This document shows positions 52,861-61,925 of a stretch of DNA of 64,000 bases, piece by piece. Below the pieces are notes generated by a model. The model had not been told where the DNA came from. It saw only the letters and a list, made by a program, of their open reading frames with translations, and made no database searches. This stretch comes from Desulfatiglans anilini DSM 4660 (GTDB lineage: Bacteria; Desulfobacterota; DSM-4660; Desulfatiglandales; Desulfatiglandaceae), in NCBI RefSeq assembly GCF_000422285.1, contig NZ_AULM01000004.1, forward strand, positions 62,001-126,000. The letters run 5' to 3'. The translations under genes were made by a program, and so were the position numbers. How positions within the stretch are numbered: the first letter of the stretch is position 1; every line of letters starts with the position of its first letter.

Positions 52861-53916
52861 ATGACCGAGAAGAAACTGACGCGAAAGTATGCCGATGCCG
52901 GCGTCGATATCGACGCCGGCAATCGCTTCGTACAAAGGATCAAGCCGATTGTCAGCAAGACCTTCCGTACCGGGGTCATCACCGACATCGGAGGATTTGC
53001 GGGGCTGTTCTCCCTGAACCTCCAGCACATTGAAAAGCCCGTCCTCGTGAGCTCGACGGACGGCGTCGGCACCAAATTGAAGATCGCTTTCATGATGGAC
53101 CGGCACGATACGGTCGGCATCGACCTGGTCGCCATGTGCGTAAACGACATCCTTGTCCAGGGCGCCGCTCCCCTGTTCTTTCTGGATTATCTCGCGATGG
53201 GGAAACTGGATGTGGACAGGGCCGCCGACATCGTCAAAGGGATCGCCGACGGATGCCAGGAGGCGCAATGCTCCCTGATCGGGGGAGAAACCGCCGAAAT
53301 GCCCGATTTCTACGGCAAGGGGGAATACGACCTGGCCGGGTTCGTGGTCGGCCTGGCTGACAACAAGGATATCCTGGACGGCTCGGAGATCGCCGTAGGA
53401 CACCGCCTGATCGGCATTGGATCGAGCGGGCTGCACAGCAACGGTTATTCCCTGGTCCGCAAGATCTTCTTCGAAGACCTTCACATGAAGGTCGACGATT
53501 TTGTGCCCGAATTCGGACGGACGCTTGGAGATGAGCTGCTGGAGCCGACGCGCATTTATGTCCGTGCGATCCAGAACCTGCGCCGCGACTTCCGCCTTTA
53601 CGGCATCGCCCACATCACGGGCGGCGGGTTGATCGACAACCTCCCCCGGATCCTGCCGGCGGCCTGCAAAGGGGTGATCGAGCGGGGATCCTGGGAGCGG
53701 CCGCCGATCTTCCCCTACCTCGAGCAAAAGGCCGACATCCCCGAACGGGAGATGCTCCGCACCTTCAACAACGGGTTGGGTCTCGTGATCGTCGTGAGCG
53801 CCGAAGACACGAAGGAGGTCATGCTGCGTCTTCAGGCCATGGGTGAGAAGGGCTACCTGATCGGCACGGTCGACGAGCGCGGTGAGGGTGAAGAGCCCGT
53901 CGAACTGACCGGTTGA
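52861..53916 (+). CDS. purM: Phosphoribosylformylglycinamidine cyclo-ligase (AIR synthetase)
   Basis: Fifth step of purine synthesis. Diagnostic segments: YADAGVDIDAGNRFVQRIK, STDGVGTKLKIAF, DLVAMCVNDILVQGA, GGETAEMPDFY and HITGGGLIDNLPR. It has 351 residues, the normal length. It stands alone ahead of the tatA group; an ATG at 52861 is assigned without a strong ribosome binding site. Confidence 0.96.
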   Translation: MTEKKLTRKYADAGVDIDAGNRFVQRIKPIVSKTFRTGVITDIGGFAGLFSLNLQHIEKPVLVSSTDGVGTKLKIAFMMDRHDTVGIDLVAMCVNDILVQGAAPLFFLDYLAMGKLDVDRAADIVKGIADGCQEAQCSLIGGETAEMPDFYGKGEYDLAGFVVGLADNKDILDGSEIAVGHRLIGIGSSGLHSNGYSLVRKIFFEDLHMKVDDFVPEFGRTLGDELLEPTRIYVRAIQNLRRDFRLYGIAHITGGGLIDNLPRILPAACKGVIERGSWERPPIFPYLEQKADIPEREMLRTFNNGLGLVIVVSAEDTKEVMLRLQAMGEKGYLIGTVDERGEGEEPVELTG

Positions 53917-54017
53917 ACGTTGAACACCGGCCCCCTGTCAGCGCCTCGCCGGAGGCCTGAAAGGCAGACCGGAGGCGAATCACCCCCTGCAAAGATCCAA
54001 CTGAAGGAGCGTCATTC

Positions 54018-54341
54018 ATGTTCGGACTAGGCCCGAGCGAGCTTCTCATCATCGCAGTGATCGTGCTGATCCTGTTCGGCGCCAAACGCCTGCCGGAGAT
54101 CGGGAAGGGTCTTGGCGGGGCGATCCGGGAATTCCGGAATGTCAGAAAAGACCTCGCCGAACCACTGAACGAGGCTGAACAAACCCCCGATACGGCGCGC
54201 GGGAAGACCGTGGCTGAGCCCCCCGCCCCGCGGCCCCTTGAGGCCAAACTGACCGATGCCGTCATCGGGCAGGTCCCAGGCGTCAAGAGGGCTATCGAAG
54301 TCAAGGACAAGGCTCAAAAGATAAAAGAGATCCTGCAATAA
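54018..54341 (+). CDS. tatA: Sec-independent translocase protein TatA/TatE family
   Basis: A 107-residue Tat pore component: one N-terminal helix (PSELLIIAVIVLILFG), the FG hinge followed by AKRLPEIGKGLGGAIREF amphipathic helix, then a charged Pro-rich tail. The tail is longer than in E. coli TatA, so a TatB role is also possible. AAGGAG precedes the ATG. tatB and tatC are not seen here. Confidence 0.9.
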   Translation: MFGLGPSELLIIAVIVLILFGAKRLPEIGKGLGGAIREFRNVRKDLAEPLNEAEQTPDTARGKTVAEPPAPRPLEAKLTDAVIGQVPGVKRAIEVKDKAQKIKEILQ

Positions 54342-54494
54342 CCTGGCGGGATGAGAAGAGGCAACGACGACGCCGGCATTTCTTCGTCCATTCGGCGCAA
54401 TCTTGCTCCCACGCGTGACCTGCCGTCCATCCGGCAGAGCCGCCCCGCTTGGACGCCCCTGCAGATATTCTTCGAAGGAACGCCTTGAAAGACC

Positions 54495-54938
54495 ATGTCG
54501 ACCTGTGAAATCCCAGACAACCGGCCGCCGGACGAAGCCATTGGCGCGGTTCTGCGCAGATGCCGGACCATCGCAGTGGTGGGCCTCTCGCCGAAGCCCG
54601 CGCGGGACAGCCACCGGGTGGCGGCCTACCTGCTCGAGCACGGCTACGATGTCATCCCTGTCAATCCCGGACAGAAGGAAATCCTCGGACGCCCCTGTTT
54701 CCGAACCTTGTCGGAGATCCCGTTTCAAGTGGATCTCGCCGACCTGTTCGTCGGTCCCGAGCGCGTGCCTTCCTTTGTCGATCAGGCTGTCGGCCAAGGG
54801 ATCGGGGTGATCTGGATGCAGCTCGGGATCGTGCACGAGGAGGCCGCCCGGAAGGCGCGGGAAGCCGGCTGCACGGTCATCATGAACCGCTGCATCATGC
54901 GGGATCACATGCAGCTGCAAACCGGGGGCGGGAGATGA
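54495..54938 (+). CDS. CoA-binding domain protein (YccU-like)
   Basis: A 147-residue Rossmann-type CoA-binding domain like the N-terminal part of succinyl-CoA ligase alpha. The nucleotide segment is TIAVVGLSPKPARDSHRVA, then GYDVIPVNPGQKEILG and IWMQLGIVHEEA, and a C-terminal MNRCIMRDH. The biological role of stand-alone forms is unclear. Its stop overlaps the start of the next gene by four bases (ATGA). Confidence 0.85.
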   Translation: MSTCEIPDNRPPDEAIGAVLRRCRTIAVVGLSPKPARDSHRVAAYLLEHGYDVIPVNPGQKEILGRPCFRTLSEIPFQVDLADLFVGPERVPSFVDQAVGQGIGVIWMQLGIVHEEAARKAREAGCTVIMNRCIMRDHMQLQTGGGR

Positions 54939-55267
54939 AAAAGGCGTGGCTCGCGGCTCTCTGCTCCGGGCTGGTCATCCCCGGGCTGGGGCAGGTCTTC
55001 AACCAGCACCTGAAGAAGGGGTTGATCCTGCTCGGGTCCGTGTTCGTTCTCTTCCTCGCCGCCCTTTTCGCATCCTACCGGGTGATCCAGCAGGCGATGG
55101 AAAGCGCCCCGGATCCTTCCACCGCCGGCGGCGGGTTTATCGCCCGGCTTCAGGCCCAGGATCTCACCACCCTCAAGGTGATCCTGGCTTTATTCGCCAT
55201 CCTTTGGATCTACGCGGTCATCGACGCCTTCGTCTCCGGGGCGCGGATCGATCGCGGGACACGGTGA
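54935..55267 (+). CDS. Small membrane protein of unknown function
   Basis: A 110-residue protein with two to three hydrophobic segments. It begins MKKAWLAALCSGLVIPGLGQ, a PGLGQ pattern shared with small TM2-like and DUF5683-like proteins. A long polar loop separates it from the last helix (LKVILALFAILWIYAVIDAF). The ATG overlaps the stop of the CoA-binding gene, suggesting co-translation. No function can be assigned. Confidence 0.7.
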   Translation: MKKAWLAALCSGLVIPGLGQVFNQHLKKGLILLGSVFVLFLAALFASYRVIQQAMESAPDPSTAGGGFIARLQAQDLTTLKVILALFAILWIYAVIDAFVSGARIDRGTR

Positions 55268-55275
55268 CCCCTGCC

Positions 55276-55608
55276 ATGCGCGCCTATCTCCTCGATGAAA
55301 TACCGTCCGCCCACCTCGAAAGGATCAAGGGCTTTCTGGATCAAAACGCCCTGCACAGCAGGGTCGACGAGATCTACTGGGTTCAACTTCCTGACGACCT
55401 TCTGACCCCGGAACAATACAGTCATCAGGCCTGCCGCCCCCACGTCTTCGCCGTCGAGTTGGGCCCGGACTGGGTGCGGTTCGAATTTCTCATCCGGTCG
55501 CTCCACACCATGCAATGCACCTGTCCCGGCTACTGCACCGAAGCGCAGCGGCACTTCGTGATGCATTTTGCGGACAATATGCTGAAGAGCCTGGACATTC
55601 AGACCTGA
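55276..55608 (+). CDS. Hypothetical protein with cysteine cluster
   Basis: A 110-residue soluble protein. Its only striking feature is CTCPGYC near residue 85, followed by histidines, which could bind a metal. It shows no signal or membrane segment. ATG at 55276 is chosen; a GTG at 55264 that overlaps the previous stop codon is the alternative. Its 3' end overlaps the convergent lipoprotein gene by ten bases. I do not recognise the family. Confidence 0.65.
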   Translation: MRAYLLDEIPSAHLERIKGFLDQNALHSRVDEIYWVQLPDDLLTPEQYSHQACRPHVFAVELGPDWVRFEFLIRSLHTMQCTCPGYCTEAQRHFVMHFADNMLKSLDIQT

Positions 55609-56009
55609 CCTCCCAGCGTCTCCCGAATCCGTCTTGCGACCACCGCCGCACCCTCTTCATCACCCCAGAAACCGACCCGGATCGCGACCTCGGTTTGCTC
55701 CGCCGAGACATACTTCATTTTGAGGGTCACCGGCGTGCCGTCCGCCTGCCCGGCCGAGACCGTGCCCGAAGTGAGGTCGTGCCGCGCGTCCTTCATGGTG
55801 AACCCGAGGGCCTGAACGGCCGTGAGGCCCGCCTCCCAGGTCCTTTCGAACGGGGCGTTGTAGACGGTGATCAAAGAGCCCTGGTAATATCGATAACCTC
55901 CCACACCGGCGGCCGCACCCGTGCCGAAGACCATCAACGGCCCGCATCCGCCTAGGGTCAGGAACCATAAAACCACTGCCGCCATGCACTTTACGTTCTT
56001 CAATGCCAT
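55599..56009 (-). CDS. DUF3568-like lipoprotein
   Basis: A 136-residue predicted lipoprotein: lipobox LTLGGC at about residue 22, then a small Gly/Ala-rich segment (GTGAAAGVGGYRYYQG) and a beta-rich domain with YNAPFERTWEAGLTAVQALG and VGFWGDEEGA. This resembles the DUF3568 group of short outer-membrane lipoproteins, whose role is not established. It converges on the hypothetical gene to its left. Confidence 0.72.
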   Translation of the reverse strand: MALKNVKCMAAVVLWFLTLGGCGPLMVFGTGAAAGVGGYRYYQGSLITVYNAPFERTWEAGLTAVQALGFTMKDARHDLTSGTVSAGQADGTPVTLKMKYVSAEQTEVAIRVGFWGDEEGAAVVARRIRETLGGQV

Positions 56010-56078
56010 AAGACCTTTCGCTTCACAGCTTTAAGCGGGCGCGGCGATGCGCCGCCTTACCCATTTTCCCTCAGATTA

Positions 56079-56262
56079 CGTTCATCCGGAAATGATTTCC
56101 CGGTAGGACCCGGCTTCTTCAGACCCCTCGTCTGCTCAGCCCCCGCCCGGTCCGGCCAATATCAAGGAAATCGAGCGTTTGCGCGGGGACGACTGCAAAT
56201 CGCCGCGCAAGCAGCCGTACAGATTGACACCGTGACAGGCCAAAAAGACCCTTTCCTGATGG
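56079..56262 (-). repeat. Palindromic intergenic repeat A, copy 9 (decayed)
   Basis: On the plus strand: TTCATCCGGAAATGATTTCC, CGGTAGGACCCGGCTTC, GGCCAATATCAAGGAAATCG, CGGGGACGACTGCAAATCGC, AGATTGACACCGTGACAGGC and AAAAAGACCCTTTCCTGATG. The left terminal region is partly replaced. It lies between the lipoprotein gene and the ileS promoter. Confidence 0.7.
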
Positions 56263-56332
56263 ACATCAGATTGCCGACCGCTACGACGGATGTCAACCTC
56301 TTCAAGGTTCGACCTCCAAACCGAATCTGGAT

Positions 56333-56361
56333 TTGACTTGAAGAGGTGCATCTGTTATTTT
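56333..56361 (+). promoter_or_regulatory. Sigma-70-type promoter of ileS
   Basis: TTGACT (56333-56338), 17 bases, TATTTT (56356-56361), about 34 bases before the ATG. The short leader leaves no room for a T-box element. Confidence 0.65.
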
Positions 56362-56394
56362 TTCGGTTTATCATATGATATGGAGGCGCCTCGT

Positions 56395-59187
56395 ATGGAT
56401 TACAAACAAACACTCAACCTTCCCCAAACCGCCTTTCCCATGAAGGCCAACCTGGTCAAACGAGAGCCCGAAATCCTGGCCAAATGGGAATCGGAGAAGC
56501 TTTACGAACTGATCCGGACCCGGTCCAAGGGCCGCAAGCGCTACATGCTGCACGACGGCCCCCCATACGCCAACGGCCACATCCATATGGGCACCGCCTT
56601 CAACAAGATCCTGAAGGATATCATCATCAAATCCAAGCAGATGGCAGGTTATGACGCCCCTTACGTCCCCGGCTGGGACTGCCACGGCCTCCCGATCGAA
56701 CACAAGGTGGACCAGGAGCTTGGAAAACGCAAGGCGGACATGACCCAGGCCGAGATCCGCCGCCACTGCCGGGCCTACGCCGAGCGGTTCATCGACATCC
56801 AGCGCAATGAATTCAAGCGCCTGGGCGTCCTCGGCGAGTGGGAGCGCCCTTACCTCACGATGAACTTTCCCTACGAGGCCACCATCGTCCGCGAATTCGG
56901 CAAGTTCGCACTGAACGGCAGCCTCATCCGCAGCAAAAAACCCATTTACTGGTGCGCCTCCTGCCACACCGCCCTGGCGGAAGCCGAGGTCGAGTACGGG
57001 GACCATGCCTCACCGTCCATCTTCGTCAAATTTCCCATGGTCTCCGACCTGTCGCCACGTTACCCGGAGCTCCAGGGAAAGCGGGTCTTCGTGCTCATCT
57101 GGACCACCACCCCGTGGACCATCCCGGCGAACCTGGCCATCGCGCTCCACCCGGGCTTCGACTACGTCGCCGTGGAGATTCCGGGCGGGAACGTCCTCAT
57201 TCTGGCCGAAGGCCTGCTGCATGTCTGCATGGACACCTTCGGCATCGATGATTATAAAATCGTGACCGCCGTCGACCCCAGGGATCTCGAAAACCTGGAG
57301 GCGCGCCATCCCCTCTACGACCGGCCCTCCCGCATTGTGCTGGCCCCTTACGTCACCCTGGAGGCCGGCACCGGCTGCGTCCACACGGCTCCAGGGCACG
57401 GCCGCGAGGACTACGAAACCGGGCTCGCCTACGGCCTGGAGGTCTACTCTCCGGTGGACGGAGACGGCCGCTTCCTCCCTGAAGTCGAGTTCTTCGCCGG
57501 GCAGAGCGTCTTCGAGGCCAATCCGCTGGTCAACCAGAAGCTGCGGGAGGTCGGCGCCCTCATGAAGGAGGAGGTCATCCACCACGAATACCCGCACTGC
57601 TGGCGGTGCAAACAGCCGGTCATCTTCCGCTCGACAGAGCAGTGGTTCATCTCGATGGACAAGACCCAACTGCGGCAGCGCGCCATCGAGGCCATCGACC
57701 GCGTCAACTGGATCCCGGCCTGGGGGCAGGAGAGGATCCAGAACATGATCGCCAACCGCCCCGACTGGTGCATCTCCCGGCAGCGGAGCTGGGGGGTTCC
57801 CATCACGGTCTTTTTCTGCAAAGACTGCGGCGAGGTCCTCGTCTCGCAGGAGATCATCGACCACGTGGCCGCCAAGGTGGAGGCATCCGGCGCCGATATC
57901 TGGTTCACCCAACCCGAAACCGACCTTCTCCCCCCGGGAACGAAATGCCCCGGCTGCGGCTCGGAGCGATTCCAGAAGGAAACGGACATCCTGGACGTCT
58001 GGTTCGATTCGGGTGTCAGCTACGCCGCCGTCATGGAGAAGCGCCCCTACCTCGACAGCCCCGCCGACATGTACCTGGAAGGCAGCGACCAGCACCGCGG
58101 CTGGTTTCACAGCTCTCTGCTCTGCTCCGTCGGGACCCGGAACGAGGCCCCTTACCGCAGCGTGCTGACCCACGGTTTCGTGGTCGACGGGGCGGGCAAG
58201 GCCATGCACAAATCCGCCGGAAACGTCATCGCGCCCGAAGAACTCATCCGGAAATACGGGGCTGAGATCCTGCGCCTCTGGGTCGCGGGGGAGGATTACC
58301 GCGACAACATCCGGCTCTCCGACGAGATCCTGCAGCGTCTGACAGAGGCCTACCGGCGCATCCGCAACACCTGCCGCTTCCTGATCGGGAACCTTTATGA
58401 TTTCGATCCAGCGGCCGACCGCGTCCCCCGTGAAGACATGGCCGAGCTCGATCAGTGGGCCCTGCACCGTCTCCAGGACCTGAGCCGGCGGATCCTCAAA
58501 GCCTATGAGGACTGCGAATTCCACATCGTTTACCACGGTCTGCACAATTTCTGCGTGCTGGATCTCTCGTCGCTTTACCTGGATATCGTCAAGGACCGGC
58601 TGTACACCTCGCCCCCCCGCTCCCAGGCGCGGCGCTCGGCCCAGACGGCCATGCATGTCATCCTGGACGCTCTGGTGCGCCTCATGGCCCCGGTCCTCTC
58701 CTTCACCGCCGAGGAGATCTGGCAGTACCTGAAAGGCGATCGTGAGCCAAGCGTACACGCGGACTGTTTCGCCCCGCTCGACAAGGCCTTTTCCAACCCG
58801 GAGCTCGCCGAGCGCTGGGACCGCATCATGGCGGTCCGCCGGGAGGTCACCAAGGCCCTGGAACTGGCCCGCAAGGAAAAGCGGATCGGCCATTCCCTGG
58901 ATGCCGTCGTGACCCTGGGGCTGGGCGAAAACCTCATGGACCTGCTGCATGCTTACCGGGAAGAGCTTCGCTCCGTCTTCATCGTCTCGGAAGTGAGGCT
59001 CGCCTCAGGGGGCGATATGGACTCCGTGCCCGAGAGCGAGACGGTTCCCGGACTGCGGGTGCTCGTCGGACCCTCCGAGCAGGCCAAGTGCGAGCGGTGC
59101 TGGGTGCATGACGCGAGCGTCGGCGAGGCGGACGCCCATCCCACCCTCTGCCGGCGATGCCTGCAGGCGATCGAGGAAACGGAGTAA
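56395..59187 (+). CDS. ileS: Isoleucyl-tRNA synthetase
   Basis: Class I synthetase of 930 residues. The HIGH motif is present in PPYANGHIHMG, the editing domain has TTPWTIPANLAI, and the KMSKS position reads AMHKSAGN, a variant. The tRNA-binding C-terminus carries a zinc finger, CERCW and CRRC. ATG at 56395 has GGAGG about eight bases upstream; the frame is open further back but overlaps the promoter. It is followed by lspA, a common bacterial arrangement. Confidence 0.96.
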   Translation: MDYKQTLNLPQTAFPMKANLVKREPEILAKWESEKLYELIRTRSKGRKRYMLHDGPPYANGHIHMGTAFNKILKDIIIKSKQMAGYDAPYVPGWDCHGLPIEHKVDQELGKRKADMTQAEIRRHCRAYAERFIDIQRNEFKRLGVLGEWERPYLTMNFPYEATIVREFGKFALNGSLIRSKKPIYWCASCHTALAEAEVEYGDHASPSIFVKFPMVSDLSPRYPELQGKRVFVLIWTTTPWTIPANLAIALHPGFDYVAVEIPGGNVLILAEGLLHVCMDTFGIDDYKIVTAVDPRDLENLEARHPLYDRPSRIVLAPYVTLEAGTGCVHTAPGHGREDYETGLAYGLEVYSPVDGDGRFLPEVEFFAGQSVFEANPLVNQKLREVGALMKEEVIHHEYPHCWRCKQPVIFRSTEQWFISMDKTQLRQRAIEAIDRVNWIPAWGQERIQNMIANRPDWCISRQRSWGVPITVFFCKDCGEVLVSQEIIDHVAAKVEASGADIWFTQPETDLLPPGTKCPGCGSERFQKETDILDVWFDSGVSYAAVMEKRPYLDSPADMYLEGSDQHRGWFHSSLLCSVGTRNEAPYRSVLTHGFVVDGAGKAMHKSAGNVIAPEELIRKYGAEILRLWVAGEDYRDNIRLSDEILQRLTEAYRRIRNTCRFLIGNLYDFDPAADRVPREDMAELDQWALHRLQDLSRRILKAYEDCEFHIVYHGLHNFCVLDLSSLYLDIVKDRLYTSPPRSQARRSAQTAMHVILDALVRLMAPVLSFTAEEIWQYLKGDREPSVHADCFAPLDKAFSNPELAERWDRIMAVRREVTKALELARKEKRIGHSLDAVVTLGLGENLMDLLHAYREELRSVFIVSEVRLASGGDMDSVPESETVPGLRVLVGPSEQAKCERCWVHDASVGEADAHPTLCRRCLQAIEETE

Positions 59188-59192
59188 AATCG

Positions 59193-59687
59193 TTGGCACG
59201 CCCTGTTCATTTCGCCGTTTGGCCGGCGGCGGTCGTGGTGGCACTGGACCAGATCTCGAAGTGGCTGCTGATCCGCCTGGTTCAACCCTTCGAATCGATC
59301 CCGGTGCTGAGCGGTTTTTTCAACATCGTCCATGTCCGAAACCGGGGAATGGCCTTCGGACTGCTCAACCGGAGCGACGGCGTGCAGTGGCGGATGATCC
59401 TCCTCATCGGAGCCAGCCTGGCGGCTATTGTGGTCCTCGTCTGGTGGCTCGCGCGCTTGAAGCCCGGCGAAAGACTCATGGCCTTCGCCCTCTCGCTCGT
59501 CCTCGGAGGGGCCGTCGGCAATCTGATCGACCGTCTGGCCTATAGTGAAGTGATCGATTTTCTGGATTTTTATATCGGATCCTACCATTGGCCGGCCTTC
59601 AACGTCGCGGATGCAGCCATCACGACCGGAACCATCCTGATCGGGTTGGTCTTTCTCGGTGTTTCACGGAAAGGCGCTCCAATTTGA
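59193..59687 (+). CDS. lspA: Lipoprotein signal peptidase
   Basis: Aspartic membrane protease removing signal peptides from lipoproteins. Four hydrophobic segments; the catalytic Asp residues are in GNLIDRL...VIDF and FNVADAAI. The start is TTG at 59193, five bases after the ileS stop, with GGAG upstream, giving 164 residues. It is followed by lgt, so both lipoprotein-processing enzymes are adjacent. Confidence 0.93.
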   Translation: MARPVHFAVWPAAVVVALDQISKWLLIRLVQPFESIPVLSGFFNIVHVRNRGMAFGLLNRSDGVQWRMILLIGASLAAIVVLVWWLARLKPGERLMAFALSLVLGGAVGNLIDRLAYSEVIDFLDFYIGSYHWPAFNVADAAITTGTILIGLVFLGVSRKGAPI

Positions 59688-59842
59688 AGGCGTGAACATG
59701 CCCGGTCAGGACCCTTTTTTCAATCCGACGATGAAAACGGCACGAACTTCTCGAACCTCAAACGGTTTCCCGGCATGATGCAGACGCCCACCCGGAAAGC
59801 AGCATCCGGCACAATGGAATGTCCAGCCTGGAAAGAGTGCTT

Positions 59843-60646
59843 ATGTTCCCTGACTTGATCTCGATAGGCCCTTTCACCTTGCACAGTTACGGCCTTCTCG
59901 TGGCCACCGGGTTCCTGGCCGGTCTGTTCGTCACCCTCAAGATCGGGCAACGCGAGGGATACACGTCGCAGCAGATCATGGACATGGGGTTCCTGATGAT
60001 CCTGGGGGGTGTCATCGGATCGAGGATCCTGTATATCCTGATCAACTTCGGGTACTATCTCGAGCATCCCCTGGATGCCGTCAAGATCTGGCAGGGCGGG
60101 CTCGTCTTTTCAGGCGGGATCCTGGGCGCCCTGATCACCATGGGCTGGTACAGCCGCCGCCACCACATTCCGCTGTGGAACCTGGGGGACCTCTGGGCAC
60201 CGGCCGCCTCCATCGGGCAGGGCTTCGGACGGATCGGATGTCTCCTGGCCGGCTGCTGCTACGGGAAGCCCACCGATTCGTGGTGTGGGATCGTGTTTTC
60301 CCACCCCCATTCCCTGGCCCCGTTGGGGATCCCCCTGCATCCCACCCAACTTTACGCGTCACTGAGCGCCTTTGCGATCTTTGCGATCCTCCTTGTCCTT
60401 TCTTTCAGAAAAACCTATCCAGGACAGATCTTTCTGTGGTTTCTCATCCTGCACAGCACTGCGAGGCTCTGGATCGAAAAGTACCGCTGGGACGACCGCG
60501 GCAGTCTGGGAGGCACCTCTATGACCGTAACCCAGATGGTTGCACTTGGCATCCTGCTCGCTGCGATCGTCATGTTGTTCGTTCTCAAGTCCCGTCGCAG
60601 GAATATGGCAAATGCACCCGGCCGTCATCCACCTGACGTGGACTGA
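59843..60646 (+). CDS. lgt: Prolipoprotein diacylglyceryl transferase
   Basis: First enzyme of lipoprotein maturation. A polytopic membrane protein of 267 residues from ATG 59843 (GGAAAGAG upstream); an in-frame ATG eight codons earlier is possible. The Lgt signature is visible as GQGFGRIGCLLAGCCYG near residue 128, and GLVFSGGILGA and HPTQLYAS are conserved. It lies 155 bases after lspA. Confidence 0.94.
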   Translation: MFPDLISIGPFTLHSYGLLVATGFLAGLFVTLKIGQREGYTSQQIMDMGFLMILGGVIGSRILYILINFGYYLEHPLDAVKIWQGGLVFSGGILGALITMGWYSRRHHIPLWNLGDLWAPAASIGQGFGRIGCLLAGCCYGKPTDSWCGIVFSHPHSLAPLGIPLHPTQLYASLSAFAIFAILLVLSFRKTYPGQIFLWFLILHSTARLWIEKYRWDDRGSLGGTSMTVTQMVALGILLAAIVMLFVLKSRRRNMANAPGRHPPDVD

Positions 60647-60704
60647 TCGTTTCCCCTGACGGCGCATACGACCGGCCCCCATCCATCGAAAGGAACCTTG
60701 CGGC

Positions 60705-61922
60705 ATGTCTGGACCAGAAGACCTTTCCGGTCTGCGCATTGAAAAGAAGACATTCACCACCCGCCGGAGCCGGAAAAAATATTTTATCATCATCGCGGTT
60801 GGAGTGGCGGCCGCTGCTTTGCTCTACTGGCTTCATCAACAACAACTGCTCCAGCCGGCTACAGAGGTCCACACCTATCATGTTCAATCCTTATATCCCT
60901 CCCAGACCTTCACCCGCCTGAATGCCAGCGGCTATGTCGTCGCACAGCGAAAATCCGCTGTGGCAGGCAAAATTACGGCTCAACTGGTCGAGCTGTCCGT
61001 GGAAGAGGGCAGCCGTGTTTCGGAAGGGGACGTCATTGCGCGTCTCGAAGACCGTGACGCCCTGGCCGCGCGCGAAAGGGCGCGAGCAAACCTCGAACTG
61101 GCCGTTTCAAACCTCGCACAGGCGAAGGCCGAGCTGCGCGATGCCAGACTGGATTACGAGAGAAACCGGCAGCTCGTCGAGAAGGGAATCGTGGCGCGGG
61201 CCCAGTTCGACAAGGCCGAAGCGCGTTTCAGAAGTTTATCGGCCCTGGTCCGCGCCAGAGAGGCGGCGATCGAGGCGGCAGAGGCTGCGGTTCAGGAGAC
61301 GGAGGTGGCGATCGAATATACCTATATCCGCGCCCCCTTCGATGCCGTAGTATTGACCAAAAACGCCGACATAGGGGACATCGTCACCCCCATCGGGGCC
61401 GCCGCCAATTCCAAGGCGGCCGTCGTGACGATTGCTGACATGGACTCCCTCCAGGTGGAGGTGGACGTCTCCGAAGCGAACATCGCCATAGTTTACGAGG
61501 GGCAGCCCTGCGAGATCCAGCTCGACGCCTTTCCGGATCGGCGCTTTCCAGGAAAGGTTTACATGATCGTCCCCACGGCGGATCGAACCAAGGCCTCCGT
61601 CCTGGTCAAGGTTGCCTTCGACCGTCTGCCGGAAAATATCCTGCCCGAGATGAGCGCGAAGGTGGCCTTTCTGGAGAGGGCCGTTCAGTCCGATGAAGAG
61701 AAGCCCGTCCTTGCCGTCCCCGTCTCTTCTCTGGTCGAGAAAGAAGGCGAAAAGCATGTCTTCGTCGTCTCCGGGAAGCGGGCCATCCTGACACGCATCG
61801 AGACCGGGCGCCTTTTCGGGTCGATGCAGGAAATCACCGGCGGGATTGCAGCTGGCGACCGCGTCGTCATCGACCCCCCTGCGCAGTTCGCCCATCTGAC
61901 CCGGGTCAGTCTCCTGGAGTAG
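60705..61922 (+). CDS. Periplasmic adaptor (MacA/HlyD-like) of an ABC exporter
   Basis: A 405-residue membrane-fusion protein: cytoplasmic tail of about 25 residues, one membrane helix (FIIIAVGVAAAALLYWL), a lipoyl-like half (VEEGSRVSEGDVIARLE), a coiled-coil hairpin at about residues 110-205 (ANLELAVSNLAQAKAEL), then beta-barrel. It would link the inner-membrane transporter encoded next to an outer-membrane channel, which is not seen. Substrate unknown. Confidence 0.9.
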   Translation: MSGPEDLSGLRIEKKTFTTRRSRKKYFIIIAVGVAAAALLYWLHQQQLLQPATEVHTYHVQSLYPSQTFTRLNASGYVVAQRKSAVAGKITAQLVELSVEEGSRVSEGDVIARLEDRDALAARERARANLELAVSNLAQAKAELRDARLDYERNRQLVEKGIVARAQFDKAEARFRSLSALVRAREAAIEAAEAAVQETEVAIEYTYIRAPFDAVVLTKNADIGDIVTPIGAAANSKAAVVTIADMDSLQVEVDVSEANIAIVYEGQPCEIQLDAFPDRRFPGKVYMIVPTADRTKASVLVKVAFDRLPENILPEMSAKVAFLERAVQSDEEKPVLAVPVSSLVEKEGEKHVFVVSGKRAILTRIETGRLFGSMQEITGGIAAGDRVVIDPPAQFAHLTRVSLLE

Positions 61923-61925
61923 CGT

